A stretch of DNA of 64,000 bases from Raphanus sativus (GCF_000801105.2 NC_079517.1:23380973-23444972), one strand, 5' to 3'. Positions 30,291 through 41,267 are shown, counted from the first letter of the stretch. Program-made: numbers and translations. The notes: generated from the letters alone by a model not told the origin.

Positions 30291-31396
30291 ATGGCTCCCT
30301 TGCGGCAGCGTCGCTTTTGCTCTTTTAGCGACGGGGACGAGGACGGTCCGAGATCAGACATTAGGCCGGAAGTTCTGATCAGAATCTGCAGGAGGTATTC
30401 TCTTCCTGACTCGGTGGAACTACGGTGTGCAGACGAATTCGAACGAGCCCCTGATGGCGGGACCAGTGAGATAGCTATCTTCGAGTCTTATCTGGAAGCA
30501 GGCTTCAGAGGGTACATTCCTTTCCAGATTGGTAGCATCTTACTTTGGATTCTCCCCTTCGCAGGTTACGACGACAACGTGGCGTACATTAATGGCCATT
30601 TAGGTGCTGGGAGAATTTCACAGTATCCCCTTCGGATTACCTGAAGTTTTGTATTCCTATCCCTTCCTTCCTCTGTCGAACAAGAAGAGTTTTTACCAAA
30701 TCTGGTCTCGAGACGGTGAGCCTTTGGTGGACGAACCTCCTAGGGGTGTCCGAGGGAGTTTCCTTCCAACGACTTCTGGAACAGGAGATATGTGTATATG
30801 AAGATTAATGATGCTCCACGCTATCCTCTCTTTTGGCGATCCGTTGGTACGCCTCTCTTCTTTTGGTTAAAATATATTTTGTATCACCGCCCCATCTTAT
30901 GTAACTTTTTCCGCAGAGGTGTTTCGGCCAGTAATCCCTGCTGGCGAGACTTTGGTGAAGTTGGCGAAAGGCATTCCCAGGCGATTTTGTTGGATTCTAT
31001 TTCTGATGAGCCAGATGTCTTTACGCCACAGCCGTATTTGGGGTAAGACAGCTTTTCTTTCTCTTAAACAGATATGGAAACAATTTTGACCCTTTCCCGT
31101 GCCGTCTTTTAGGTGAGATTCCTAGGGCTTCGATATCATCGGTGTATGATGCATATTGTAGGACCAAACCTCAGAGGAGACGATCTTATGCATCGCCTTC
31201 CTTTGTTTCTTCGGTTCTGACTTCCTCGACCCTAAGGAATGCTGTAGGTAGCAGATTGTTTGGTCCACGCCGGCGTGTTCCACCGCATGAGGAAGTCTTG
31301 TTCCTTCGTAACCAGCTTCGAGAGGTGATAACTCATCAAGCTTTGACCGTGCAGCGGGCCCGTGGGCAAGCTCGTTGGGTGCTGGTGAAGGAATAG
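30291..31396 (+). pseudogene. Tat-3 additional gene, antisense to gag-pol
   Basis: ATG 30291 begins a PF04195-like protein with FESYLEAGFRGYIPF (about residues 64-78). At about 30605 the frame changes, and the family continues with LGEFHSIPF, VLYSYPFLPL and VDEPPRGVRGSF. It changes again at about 30790, with KINDAPRYPLFWRSVG. A probable intron (about 31044-31114, GTAAGACAG to TCTTTTAG) separates the last block, which is Arg-rich and ends in a helical segment (LFLRNQLREV) at TAG 31394-31396. Two frameshifts make it a pseudogene. It has the same location and polarity as the Tat-1 and Tat-2 genes. Function unknown. Confidence 0.68.
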
Positions 31397-32381
31397 TCGG
31401 AGAGAAATATCAACCACTGGGGACCTATTGGAGAGGCTGTTCGGGGTTCGGCGAATGGAAGAGGTGGACTTGATGCTTTCCCTTCGGCGCTGCATCATCC
31501 GGAGCCGAAGCCTTGAAGTGCTTTCACTACTTATGCTTTGTTTTATATTGTAACTTTTCTCCCTGGGTTTTGATGGTTTTGTAGCCAAATAAGGGCTTTT
31601 GATAGCATAATAATAATACTTATCGTTTTCGCCTTCTTTTATTGTATTCGTTTCTTGGATCCAATCCTTTGTCATTCTCTGAAACTATCTCTTGATTGGA
31701 GCTGTTCATGAGGCCTCCGAGCACAGGTTTCTTTTGGAAAAAACACAATCTTCTAGGCGGATTCTTAGAGTCTAGGACTAGGATCCTGTTACTGCATTGT
31801 CGGCGTAGGGGTTCAGACTTCATTGAGTAAACTTCGTATCTCCTGAATGCAAGGACCTCTAGGTGGACACGTAGGTTTGTAGGAAGGGTTGGACCCTTGG
31901 AAGGGCTGGAAACTTGTAAGGGCCGGACCCTTGTAAGGGCTGATCCATTGGAAGGATATTAGAGTCTAGGACCCGGATCCTGTTAGTAAACTGACTGAGC
32001 CCTGGAATGATTAGATAAGCGTTAGACCTTGTAATCCAGTATTGAAAAACCTGAGTTTTTGTTTTGGAATGAAAGATCTTTGCTTAGAACCTTATAGTTC
32101 TAGCTCGGTTTGAACCCTGGGTTTTTTGAGCCATATAACCCAGAAGTTCTTAAGGCCTTGAACCCTGAGGTTCCTTACCTAGGCCCGAAGACCGTTTTAC
32201 TGAACCCGAAGGTTTGCTCATTGAACCCTGAGGTTTCTGAGTGTTGAGATTTAATCTTTAGGTCCTAGGACCATGATTAGACCCGATGGATACCTCGAAC
32301 CCGGAGGTTGATGCCTTTGAACCCTGAGGTTCTTGGCAAACCCGAAGGTTGGTATTTGGATCCAAAGATCCTTGAACCCTG
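31397..32381. repeat. Tat-3 spacer with short dispersed repeats
   Basis: No gene is seen. From about 31850 to 32380 related phrases recur: GAACCCTGAGGTT, ACCCGAAGGTTT, GGACCCTTGGAAGG and TTAGAGTCTAGGA. This is the same kind of repeat tract, at the same place relative to the antisense gene, as in Tat-1 (5830-5962) and Tat-2 (19380-19680), but with unrelated sequence. Confidence 0.75.
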
Positions 32382-32821
32382 TGTTGGGGAAAAATATCCA
32401 GACATACGTTTTTTCCAGCTTCCGGATAGGCCCTCAACTTTCGGACCCTTGCTAAAGAAGAAACCAGGGACCAACCCCTGCCATAGGTCTGACCCCCTTG
32501 ATCGGATCGACCCTTGAAGCAAAATAGAAGTTTTCCGCCTAAGGGGAAACTTCTATTTTTCCGATTATGGAAGAGTTCTATTACTTGAAGCCGACATCTA
32601 CAACTATAAAAGGAGAGCCCAAACCCTATAAAGAGGGATCGAAAATTCTAGACTAAGAGATTAGAGTTTAAGCGACAAAGACTAGGGTTTATACACCAAC
32701 ACGTTGTAGTCCCGAATCATAAACTCAATAAAACATCTCTTCTAGTCTAATCTCTTGCTTTCATACAAATCTTCTAGTGTTCCGTAGGACTCAAACGACC
32801 CTACACCAAAATACCATAACA
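32382..32821 (+). mobile_element. Tat-4 5' LTR
   Basis: This is a 440-bp LTR from TGTTGGGGAAAAATATCC to ACCATAACA. It is inverted relative to 29210-29719 and about 70 bp shorter. TATA box CAACTATAAAAGGAG is at about 32600. It is followed by a PBS and gag, so it is a 5' LTR. Confidence 0.86.
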
Positions 32822-32823
32822 GT

Positions 32824-32840
32824 TTGGCGCTAGAAGGAGG
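32824..32840 (+). promoter_or_regulatory. Tat-4 primer binding site
   Basis: TGGCGCTAGAAGGAGGG starts two bases after the LTR end. It is the expected PBS position. I do not assign the tRNA. Confidence 0.65.
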
Positions 32841-32862
32841 GGAGTAATCCAACTACGTGACG

Positions 32863-34579
32863 ATGGCACTAGAGGACGATACTAACCAAGCAGAGATGAC
32901 CGCGAGGGAGATCGAACTCCTCAACCGGCTCGAGATCCTTCAAAGTCAGGTTACCGATCTTCACAAAGCTCGGGAGACCACACCCGGAGGTAATGAATTC
33001 TTCTAGAAGTTCAAACCCTAAAAGACCAACTTGGAGAACACTCCAAGAAACTGCAGCAGAGCGCCGAGAAGCTAGACGCCATAGAAGCCGAGAATCTTGT
33101 CCTCCGACAAGAAAACCATACCCTCGGTGAAACCAGAAACAAGCGAAAGCGGTTCCGAACTAGGGTTCGACCCATGGCTTCGCTCAACACTCCACGCGAC
33201 GGTGAAAGAGCGCCTCTTCGACCCGTCTCCGCTAACAATGAACCCGAGGAACGTGAAGCTGCTCACGATGCGACCCAACTACAAGTGGAGAGCGATTCCG
33301 ATACGGAAGATGAAGAGTACTCACCCGATGATCCTGGGATCTCGGACCCGGCTCTAGCCGCCTACCTAGAAAGGGTGGTTTCCAAAAGGTTCGGCACCAT
33401 TTAATCTATGGTAGAAAGGCTCCCAGGGGTAGCTCCCCCTATTCGGAGGAGTAATCCAGGGTCCTATTCCGATACACCCTTCGTGGAAGAGATTGCTTCG
33501 GTGGAGATGCCACGCAAGTTCTCTTTCCTGAGCATAAAGATGTACGTATGCTAGCCGTAGAAATCCCCTGGGATGCACGGGAAGCTACCGTGTGCAAGGG
33601 ATTCAGATCGACCTTGAATTCCCTGCTCTCCAGTGGTACATCAATCTTCCTACCAAGTCCAAGTTCGTAGAGCAATTCACTAGTAGTCGCAACCTAGAGA
33701 AAAACTCGGATGACCTCTATGAAGTCCTCAATCATAGGAACGAACCCCTTCGTTCCTACATAGCACGCTTCAACCAAGAGAAGGTGGCTATCCCTGAATG
33801 CAACGCTGATACGGCTATCTCAGTCTTCAAGCGGGGTCTACTTCTGGAAGGAGATCTCTACAAGGAGCTGATCAAATACAAGTGCAGGACTATGGAGGAC
33901 GTATTATCCCGTGCCTGGGCTCAAGTAAGATGGAAAGAACATGTTGCAAGTAGGGCCAAGACCTATCCGAAGTATGATCAGATGTCCTCAAAGCCAACTA
34001 GGAATGATCGTGATGAGCCCTGTCATCCCAAGTCCGCTAGGGAGACTAGCAACCCGAGCATGGGCATGTATCAACATCGCCCTTTGCCTAGATCCAAAGG
34101 AATGATGGTATCCACATGGCCCGATATCTCCCATCTTGTGATATCAAAGACGGAGCTAATCAGTGTCCTACGACAAATGGGTCCTCAAGTCAAATGGCCC
34201 CCTAAGATGAAGGCCTCAGAGGCTAATCGAAACCTCAAGCGGTGGTGCGAGTTCTATAGTGAACATGGTCACACTACGGAAGATTGTATAGCCCTGAAGA
34301 TGGGAGTCGCCGAGCTTCTCAAGAAAGGCCACCTGAGGGAGTTCCTCTCAGATAAGGCCAAAAACCTTCTGAATATGGAAGGTCCCAGTATCCCTACCGA
34401 AGAAGCTCCCGCATTGCCACCACAGCAAGACCGGGTGATCCATGTCATCTCAGGCGGATCAGAAGTAAGCGGAATATGTAGTGCCACTGCCAAGAGAAGT
34501 ACTCGCAACGCTAGGAATGGCCAAGAGGCCGAGGATCCTAAGCGCCTGCTCCTCGGAACAGACGAGATCAGCTTCACCG
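32863..34579 (+). pseudogene. Tat-4 gag
   Basis: ATG 32863 (MALEDDTNQAEMTARE) starts a coiled-coil N-terminus, with a stop at about 33004. Further pieces in shifted frames reach 33404. The gag core is open from 33592: FPALQWYINLPT, LRSYIARFNQEKVAIPE, and the zinc-knuckle WCEFYSEHGHTTEDC, in which the second Cys/His position is Tyr. The middle (about 33400-33600) is rearranged. At about 34580 the frame runs into Chromo-2 gag with no target duplication. Protease and pol are absent. Confidence 0.75.
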
Positions 34580-34860
34580 CAAGGTGGGCCATAAGTCAAG
34601 TGAATGCTTCGGGAAGAAACCTGGATCGTTTCAGTCAAACTCCTACAATCCAACATGTTATACGTGTGGAATGAAAGGACACATCTCCACCCAGTGCAGT
34701 GTCAACCGTCCTATCCCAGCTACGCCAATCACTGTTCATCCTCCCCCAGCACCACCTGCAATCGCACCAGCGCCGAAAAGGCAAGCAATAGGAGGTAGAG
34801 TTTACGCTTTAGAATTAGATGATCCTAAGCCTCCAGGCCCATCCAAGGGTCCCATCACAG
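34580..34860 (+). CDS. Chromo-2 gag C-terminal part, two zinc knuckles
   Basis: The frame reads KVGHKSSEC (end of one CCHC knuckle, cut at its start by the Tat-4 join) and [14 protein letters not shown] (a complete CCHC knuckle), then a Pro-rich linker and [11 protein letters not shown]. It binds genomic RNA during packaging. At 34860 a likely 5' splice site (CACAG|GTATTT) ends the exon. Unspliced, the frame ends at a TAA 34875-34877 only 17 bases further on. Confidence 0.75.
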
Positions 34861-34988
34861 GTATTTGGGTTCTTTAACCTTGCTTGTTTTGTTTTGTGTT
34901 GTGTGATTGCTTGTGATGGATTGGTTCATTACCATTGCATAAATGTTTTATATGTTTGTGTTGTTGATATATAATGATGTTGTGGCAG
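34861..34988 (+). other. Putative intron between gag and protease
   Basis: This is a 128-nt T-rich interval, GTATTTGGGT to TGTTGTGGCAG, containing stops in the gag frame. Its removal joins gag and protease in phase: ACA-G plus GA-ACT gives the Gly-Thr-Leu that normally starts this protease region. A GT-AG interval of 132 nt, also T-rich, lies at the homologous place in the Chromo-3 remnant (48681-48812, with strong donor GAG|GTAAGT). Splicing is inferred from sequence only. Confidence 0.6.
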
Positions 34989-36619
34989 GAACTTTACATG
35001 TTGCGGGTCGTCCCACACATGTATTGTTCGATTCAGGGGCTACACATAGTTTTGTGACCCCTGAGGTAGCTGCCGAGTTTGTGGGTTCATTTGTGGTTGA
35101 CAGGATTGATGTGGCTGTATTGACTCCCGGAGACCAAACCCTACAAGCTAGAGAATGCATCAGAAATGTTCCGTTAGTAATTTGTGAGAAGCTATTCTCG
35201 GCAGATTTGTTGGTGATGCCGTTAAAAAGATATGAGGTTATCCTAGGTATGGATTGGCTATCAGGTTACCAGGCACAATTAGATTGTGCAAAAGGTCGTA
35301 TTTTGTTCAAGAAGACTGGGCAGAAGCAAGTGGTGTTCTATGGGATCAGTCCAAGCAAGACTGTGTCTTTAGTAGCTGCTTTAAGAGTGGAAGATTTGCT
35401 TAAAGATGGAGAGGCATATCTGGTAACGGTAACTTCTAGTGAAGGACCCACTAGCAGCGGAGTTGAAATCAAGGATATTGCGGTAGTACAAGATTTCGAG
35501 GATGTGTTTGCAGCTTTAAAAGAGTTACCTCCACCTCGGAGTATCCCTTTTTCAATTAACTTAGAACCTGGAGCTAAGCCGATAGCAAAGGCTCCTTACC
35601 GCATGGCCCCTGCGGAGTTAGCAGAATTGAAGAAACAACTTGAAGACTTAATGGAGAAAGGTTTCATAAGATCTAGCTCATCACCGTGGGGAGCTCCTGT
35701 CTTGTTTGTCAAGAAGAAGGATGGAAGTATGAGGCTTTGTATTGATTATCGGGGAATCAACAATATCACGATCAAAGACAAGTATCCTCTTCCGAGGATA
35801 GACGAGTTGTTGGATCAGTTAAGGGGCGCAAGTTGGTGTTCGAAGATCGACTTGGCGTCGGGCTATCATCAGATTCCAATCACAGAAGGTGATGTCATGA
35901 AGACTGCATTTAGAACTCGTTATGGACAATACGAGTTCGTGGTAATGCCTTTTGGCCTTACTAACGCACCAGCGGCTTTCATGAGATTGATGAATGAAGT
36001 CTTCCATGATTATCTCGATAAGTTCGTGATAATTTTCATCGATGACATTTTAATATACTCCAAGACGAAGGAGGAACACGAAGCACATTTGAAGCTAGTA
36101 ATGGAACGGTTAAGAGAGCAGAAGCTATATGCAAAGTTCAGCAAGTGTTCTTTTTGGAAGAGAGAGATCGGGTTCTTGGGGCACCGAGTGTCAGGAGAAG
36201 GAGTTTCTGTAGATTCAAAAAAGGTGAGATCCATTGAAGAATGGCCAAGGCCAACTACGGTAACAGAGGTAAGAAGGTTCCTTGGGTTGGCCGGGTACTA
36301 TCGAAAGTTCGTCAAGGACTTTTCATCGATCGCGAAGCCTATGACAAGGTTGACTGGAAAAGGAGTTCCATTCATCTGGGGAAATGAAACAGACGAAGCA
36401 TTTCAAGGATTGAAGAAATCTTTGACCACATCACCGGTATTGGCATTACCTGAACAAGGTAAACCTTATACTGTCTACGCAGATGCCTCTAGGGTTGGAT
36501 TGGGTTGTGTGCTGATGCAGGAAGGCAAAGTCATTGCTTATGCATCAAGGCAACTCAGGAAACACGAAGAGAACTACCCAACCCATGACTTAGAAATGGC
36601 GGCAGTGGTGTTGCATTAA
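34989..36619 (+). pseudogene. Chromo-2 protease, reverse transcriptase, RNase H start
   Basis: This is one long open frame (open from 34943). Protease active site [11 protein letters not shown] (DSG at 35030-35038) and [55 protein letters not shown], catalytic FIDD (36035-36046), GFLGHRVS. RNase [14 protein letters not shown] and the [10 protein letters not shown] region. At about 36615 a 2-nt shift ends it at TAA within the RNase H domain. It is otherwise well preserved, which suggests a fairly young element. Confidence 0.85.
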
Positions 36620-36636
36620 GAATTTGGAGGTCCTAC

Positions 36637-38163
36637 TTGTATAGTGAAGTCGTGGAAGTATTCACGGATCAAAAAAGTCTCAAGTACTTGTTCACACAAC
36701 CTGATCTGAACCTCCATCAAAGGCGATGGATGGAGTTTGTAGCAGTCTACGACCTGAAGATTCAATATCACCCCGGCAAAGCTAATGTAGTCGCAGATGC
36801 ACTAAGTCGTAGGAAGTTAGCGTCCGATGTTGGACAAGAAGTGGAAGCGTTATCGAGTGAGCTCAAGCTGATGAGATTATGGGCCGTAGAAGGAGAGCCA
36901 AGTGAGCCTTTGGGTATTCGTGCAATAAACCAGGCGAGTTTGCTCGCACGGATCAAGCAGGAGCAACAACGCGATGAAAAGTTAAAAAGAATCATCGAGG
37001 AAGTCAAGAATCAAGAAGGTCAAAACCAAAGTGGCTATCATTTGGCGGCTGATGGTACACTTCTACTTAATGGATGAATCTAAATACCTTAGGGAGAAGG
37101 GTTACGAGATGAGATTTTGAAGTGGGCACATCACTCGTTACTTAGTATCCACTCTGGGAGTACGAAGATGTACCGAGATATCCGAAGATATTATCATTGG
37201 CCAGGAATGAAGAAATCAGTGGCGCGATGGGTGGCTCAGTGACAAACCTGTCAACAAGTCAAGATTGAGCATCAAATTCCAGGAGGGTTGTTACAAAGCT
37301 TACCAATACCTCAGTGGAAATGGGATTCCATATCTATGGATTTCATTACTGGATTACCCACGGCTCGAGGAAGATCGAATAATGCAATATGGGTGATTGT
37401 CGACAGATTGACGAAAGTGGCGCACTTGTTACCTATGAAAGAGACTGATAAAGTAGAAGTATTGGCAGAGATGTATGTGGACCAGATTGTGAAGTTGCAT
37501 GGTGTGCCAACATATATAGTCTCTGATCGAGATCCTAGATATACCTCAAATTTTTGGAAGGCGTTACAAGAGCATTTGGGGACCCAGTTGTTCATTAGCA
37601 CCGCGTATCATCCTGAGACAGACGGCCAAACCGAGAGGACCATTCGCACCATAGAAGACATGATGCGAATGTGTATATTAGATTGGACGGGAAGCTGGGA
37701 GAAACATTTACCATTAATTGAATTCTCCTACAACAACAGCTATCATTCTAGCATAGGTATGGCACCATATGAAGCGCTTTATGGTCGGCCATGCAAAACG
37801 CCTTTATGCTGGACCGAAGTTGGAGAAAGAAGAGAGTTCGGACCCGCAGTTGTAGAAGAGACGATGAGAAAGCTAGAGATCATTCGAGCCAATATGAAGA
37901 AAGCGCAGGATAGACAAAAGAAATATGCCGATCAGTCAAGACGAGAAGTGGTGTTCAGTATTGGTGATTGGGTTTATCTGAAAGTATCACCTCAGAAAGG
38001 AAATGATCGATTTGGGAAGGTCGGGAAACTAGCGGTAAGATTCATCGGGCCTTACCAGATTACAGAACGAATCGGAAAAGTAGCTTATCGTCTAAACCTA
38101 CCTGAAGAGATGCGGATACATCCGGTGTTTCACGTATCAATGCTGCGAAAGCATATCTATAAC
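36637..38163 (+). pseudogene. Chromo-2 RNase H end and integrase, with stops
   Basis: The RNase H end is [13 protein letters not shown] and [11 protein letters not shown]. Stops occur at about 37075-37105. In the integrase zinc-binding region (about 37110-37260) HHSLLSIH is followed by a TGA in the codon for the first Cys, then TC. The core (from 37288) carries [19 protein letters not shown] and DGQTERT, the D, D, E of integrase, all present. The C-terminal part has [12 protein letters not shown] and [12 protein letters not shown]. The L1 interrupts at 38163; the last residues continue at 38898. Confidence 0.85.
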
Positions 38164-38910
38164 ATGGAGGGTGATCAGAGAAGAGCACATAACTTGCCAC
38201 TGGTACAAAGAAGTATGGTTTAAGCATGCAACTCCCAAGTATGCTTTCATCACATGGGTAGCAATGAAAGGAAGATTGGCAACAGGTGATCGCATGAGGA
38301 ATTGGAGTGGGATAGTTGATAGTTCCTGTGTCTTATGTAATGAGCCTCTGGAAACTATGGAACATCTGTTCTTTGATTGCGAGTACTCTGCTCAGGTCTG
38401 GAAGCAGTTGATGGAGGGAGTGGTGAAAGAGGAGTAAACTGATCAGTGGAAGAACCTAATGAGTATCATGAAGAAGTCGCGAAGCAGTAAAGTGAAGTCA
38501 TTCACAATCAAGTATGCTTTTCAGCTTGCAGTACATACCATTTGGAGAGAGAGAAATAGGAGGCGACATGGTGAGGGGCCTTCTCCTGCAACTCTTTTGT
38601 CACAAATGCTGGATAAAATGATGAGAAACAAGTTCACAATTCTTCGTGAGAAAGGAGTGAAGGACATGGAAGGAGGGATGAGATACTGGTTTAGCACAAG
38701 AACTTGAAGCTTTAGTGAACATAGAAGCAGCAGTTTGAATTGGAGAAGAGAAGAGTTGAAGAAAAGAGTTTGGATTTTTAGAAGTTTGAGTATCTTTTGA
38801 TTTCTGATTCTTGTATAGAAAGTTAAGAAAGGACACACATAGTTGTAACAAGGTCTTTTTCTTTTGAATTAAATTTAACATTCAATTCAAAAAAAAAGCA
38901 TTTCTATGAT
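38151..38910 (+). mobile_element. 5'-truncated L1 LINE with target duplication
   Basis: About 734 bp (38164-38897) of L1 3' end interrupts the integrase gene. It ends in ten A and is flanked by an imperfect 13-bp repeat, GCATATCTATAAC (38151-38163) and GCATTTCTATGAT (38898-38910). This is a target duplication that has since diverged or mispaired. The strong 5' truncation is usual for LINEs. Confidence 0.88.
38164..38707 (+). pseudogene. L1 ORF2 C-terminal region (zinc-binding domain)
   Basis: This encodes the reverse-transcriptase zinc-binding domain found after RT in plant L1 ORF2 (zf-RVT type). It has AFITWVAMKGRLATGDRM and CVLCNEPLETMEHLFFDC (Cys-x2-Cys, His-x4-Cys). A TAA at 38435-38437 is followed in the same frame by HTIWRERNRRRHG and a stop at 38705. 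The N-terminal endonuclease and RT domains are missing. The 3' UTR (38708-38890) is non-coding. Confidence 0.85.
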
Positions 38911-39162
38911 CCTAATGCTATTGAGACGGAGAAGATCGAAAACCTGCAAACAAACCTCACATATCAAGAGGGACCGATCCGAATAGGTGAACGGCGGATA
39001 CGAAAGTTAAAGAACCGGGAGATTTCTCAAGTCCAAGTTTTCTGGAGAAAGCGGAACCGTGTAGTTGTTACTTGGGAAGAGGAGTCAAGATTTAGATCAT
39101 CGCATCCAGAGTTCTTCCATGAAGATGTAGTGATGGAAGAAGGGGAACCATCGCAACCTTAG
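38898..39162 (+). pseudogene. Chromo-2 integrase C-terminus, chromodomain-like
   Basis: This frame continues the integrase after the L1. It has LTYQEGPIRIGERRIRKLKN, then VQVFWRKRNRVVVTWEEES and RSSHPEFF, the layout of the Tekay-type chromodomain (a basic strand, a W-rich strand and a helix). It ends at TAG 39160. This domain is thought to direct insertion to heterochromatin. Confidence 0.75.
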
Positions 39163-39183
39163 AGAATTCGAAGACGAATTCTT

Positions 39184-39198
39184 ATAAGGGGAGGAGGA
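39184..39198 (+). promoter_or_regulatory. Chromo-2 polypurine tract
   Basis: ATAAGGGGAGGAGGA runs into the LTR start TGTAATACCCCG. Confidence 0.85.
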
Positions 39199-41263
39199 TG
39201 TAATACCCCGTATTTCTGAGGAAGAGTTATTTTGAAATAAATAATTCGAATAATTTATTTTTGGAGAATTTATTACGTGTTCGTAATTTATTCTCGAAAA
39301 TAAAATTATTTCGACGATGAAATACGAAATTCTAATAGTTTTGACGAGAAGTAGAGTCGTCAAAATTTGACTACAATTTAATGATATGATGCAATGTCAT
39401 TAAAAATAAGTCACTAGCTTAATTGGATAATTAAGCTATTTTTCTTCAAGGGAGAGGTGACCAATGAGAATGGTGTTTTCACCAAAATTAGATTGATTAA
39501 TTATGGTTAAAGGGAGGAGGAAGAGGACGTGTCAAATAAAAAGAGAAGGTGATGATCAATCTAATTCTCATGCACAAATGCATGTTGTCGTGGTCAAAGG
39601 GGAGAAGGAAGGAGAGATACTTGGTTAAACAAGAAAGAAAGAAAAGAAATAATATGCTTACTCATTATTTTGAGTATGTGGCTTGATTTGGAAGAAACAA
39701 GTTATGCCTTGAGGCATAGTCATGATCTGAACGTGGCATGAAGAGAATAAAGACCAAAGCTTAGTCATATGGCCAAATGGAGAGTGTGACAACTGTCACC
39801 ATATTACACATCAAAGTTGCCTATAAAAGGAAGGTCAACCTCCTCCATTTCTCGACCATCTCAACGTGACCAGGAGAGAAGAGAAGAAAAGTGAGCAAGA
39901 AGAGAAAATAAATAAAAAGAAAAAGGAAGAAAAAGAGAGATAGAAAAACAAGAAAAATAATATTAGAGAGTTACCAAGAGAAGCAAGATTGTGGGATTAT
40001 CGATACGGAACTAAGACGAAGATTTGGAGTGGATAAAAAGGGTTTGGTCAGCTTCCGGAATCTAAGAGTCAAACCACATCGGTTAATCACTGTGAGTCAC
40101 GGTTAATTGTTTGTTAACAATTTTTAATACAGGTTCCTGACATCGGAGACGGTTCCTAAGCTATGAAAGCCGGACCGGTCTAGGTGTCAGTTTGTGGTTC
40201 TGGGGTTTGAGATGATGTTTGTGTTAAGTGGATAGCAAGACTAGTCTAAGCACTCGGATTATTGTAATTGTGTTTTTATTATATATTGTTGGTATGTACG
40301 TACCTCGTGTTGGTACTGTTGTGTAAGAACCTCGTAGTGGTTCTAGTAGTTGCAGATCATTGTTTCCTCAAATGATACCACTAAGCCGGTCGTGGTCCGG
40401 AAAGTGGTGGGCTCGGTTTAACTTGGCTTGATCACCAAGGCAGAGTGTCACACGTTGATGTGACAGCCCCCGGCGAGTCCGATAGAGGACCGGGGCACGG
40501 CGATTCCGATTGAGGACCGTGACCGGGCGGATTCCCGAGCGCCTACGCCTTTGTGGTGTAATAGAGAAGGAATTGCCGGTGTCCCTTGTATGGAGGAAGA
40601 ATGATTCTGTTGGGCCCTAGGATTATATATATGCATCTTGATTTATTGTTTACTGCTTAAATGCTTTGTTTATTAATTGTTGAACTACCCGTCTTGCTTG
40701 TGTTTGGGGTTGGGTTTGGGGTAACGGGTAGTTGTATATGCTAGATTGGGAACCCTGGCTCACTGAGTGAAATTAGTTCGCTCACTCCTCACCATTCTTG
40801 CAGGTAACCAGTAGTAAAACCATAGCGCTCGCGGAACTGCAGGAGCTGGTGTAGATTGGACATCTTTTGCTAAAGACTCGTTTCAAGATATATGAATGTA
40901 TGTTTTACTTTCGGCTGCGTCCATGGACCATATGTATAATATTTTGGGCTTGTGAACTCAATATAATATATATATGATATAAAGTATGTTTTATATTCGA
41001 GACGTGTCGAATCTGATATTAGGTTAGTCCGACCTAACACAACTCTATGACTCGGAACGGGTTGCAAAGCCTAAGACCGAAGATTAGAGGAAACGAGTTT
41101 TGAATGGATAATCTGGGTTACTTAATCTTATTGTGTGACTTGGAAAGTCTATTCTTAACCCGTTGTAACATTTCTAGACCGGGCAGAGGAAGGTCTTTTG
41201 GGCATGTTTTATTTACTGCCTGACTGGCTGACCGATGTCTAAAAACGGTTTGGGGGTGTTACA
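39199..41263 (+). mobile_element. Chromo-2 3' LTR
   Basis: This is a complete 2065-bp LTR, TGTAATACCCCG to GGGGTGTTACA. TATA box at about 39822. It is followed by GAGG (41264-41267), the same four bases that separate LTR and PBS in Chromo-1, and then by unrelated Chromo-3 LTR sequence. The inverted LTR at 46960-48521 is nearly identical where compared by eye. No gene inside. Confidence 0.88.
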
Positions 41264-41267
41264 GAGG

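Larger units (their letters stand above)
29720..32381 (-). mobile_element. Tat-3 3' internal half
   Basis: This is the downstream internal part of a minus-strand Tat element: polypurine tract, antisense gene (30291-31396, plus strand) and a short-repeat spacer. Its gag-pol half is missing. Instead the plus-strand LTR of a relative starts at 32382. 29735-30290 has no gene besides the putative promoter of the antisense gene. Confidence 0.72.
34580..41263 (+). mobile_element. Chromo-2: 5'-truncated chromovirus
   Basis: This runs from the gag zinc knuckles through protease, RT, RNase H, integrase and a chromodomain-like tail (stop at 39160-39162), then polypurine tract 39184-39198 and a 2065-bp LTR (39199-41263). 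The 5' LTR and most of gag are replaced by Tat-4 gag. Broken by a frameshift at about 36615, stops near 37075 and 37240, and an L1 insertion. The chromodomain-type C-terminus and tRNA-iMet PBS family fit the Tekay/Del clade. Confidence 0.87.

Noticed and set aside
38171..38437. Host gene for a zinc-binding protein
   Set aside because: Target duplication, A-tail and zf-RVT motifs show a truncated L1.
40448..40636. 62-codon ORF conserved in three Chromo LTR copies (also 8756-8944, 47588-47776)
   Set aside because: Conservation is that of the LTR DNA as a whole. The listed copies come from the same LTR region, and there is no sign of codon-level constraint by eye.
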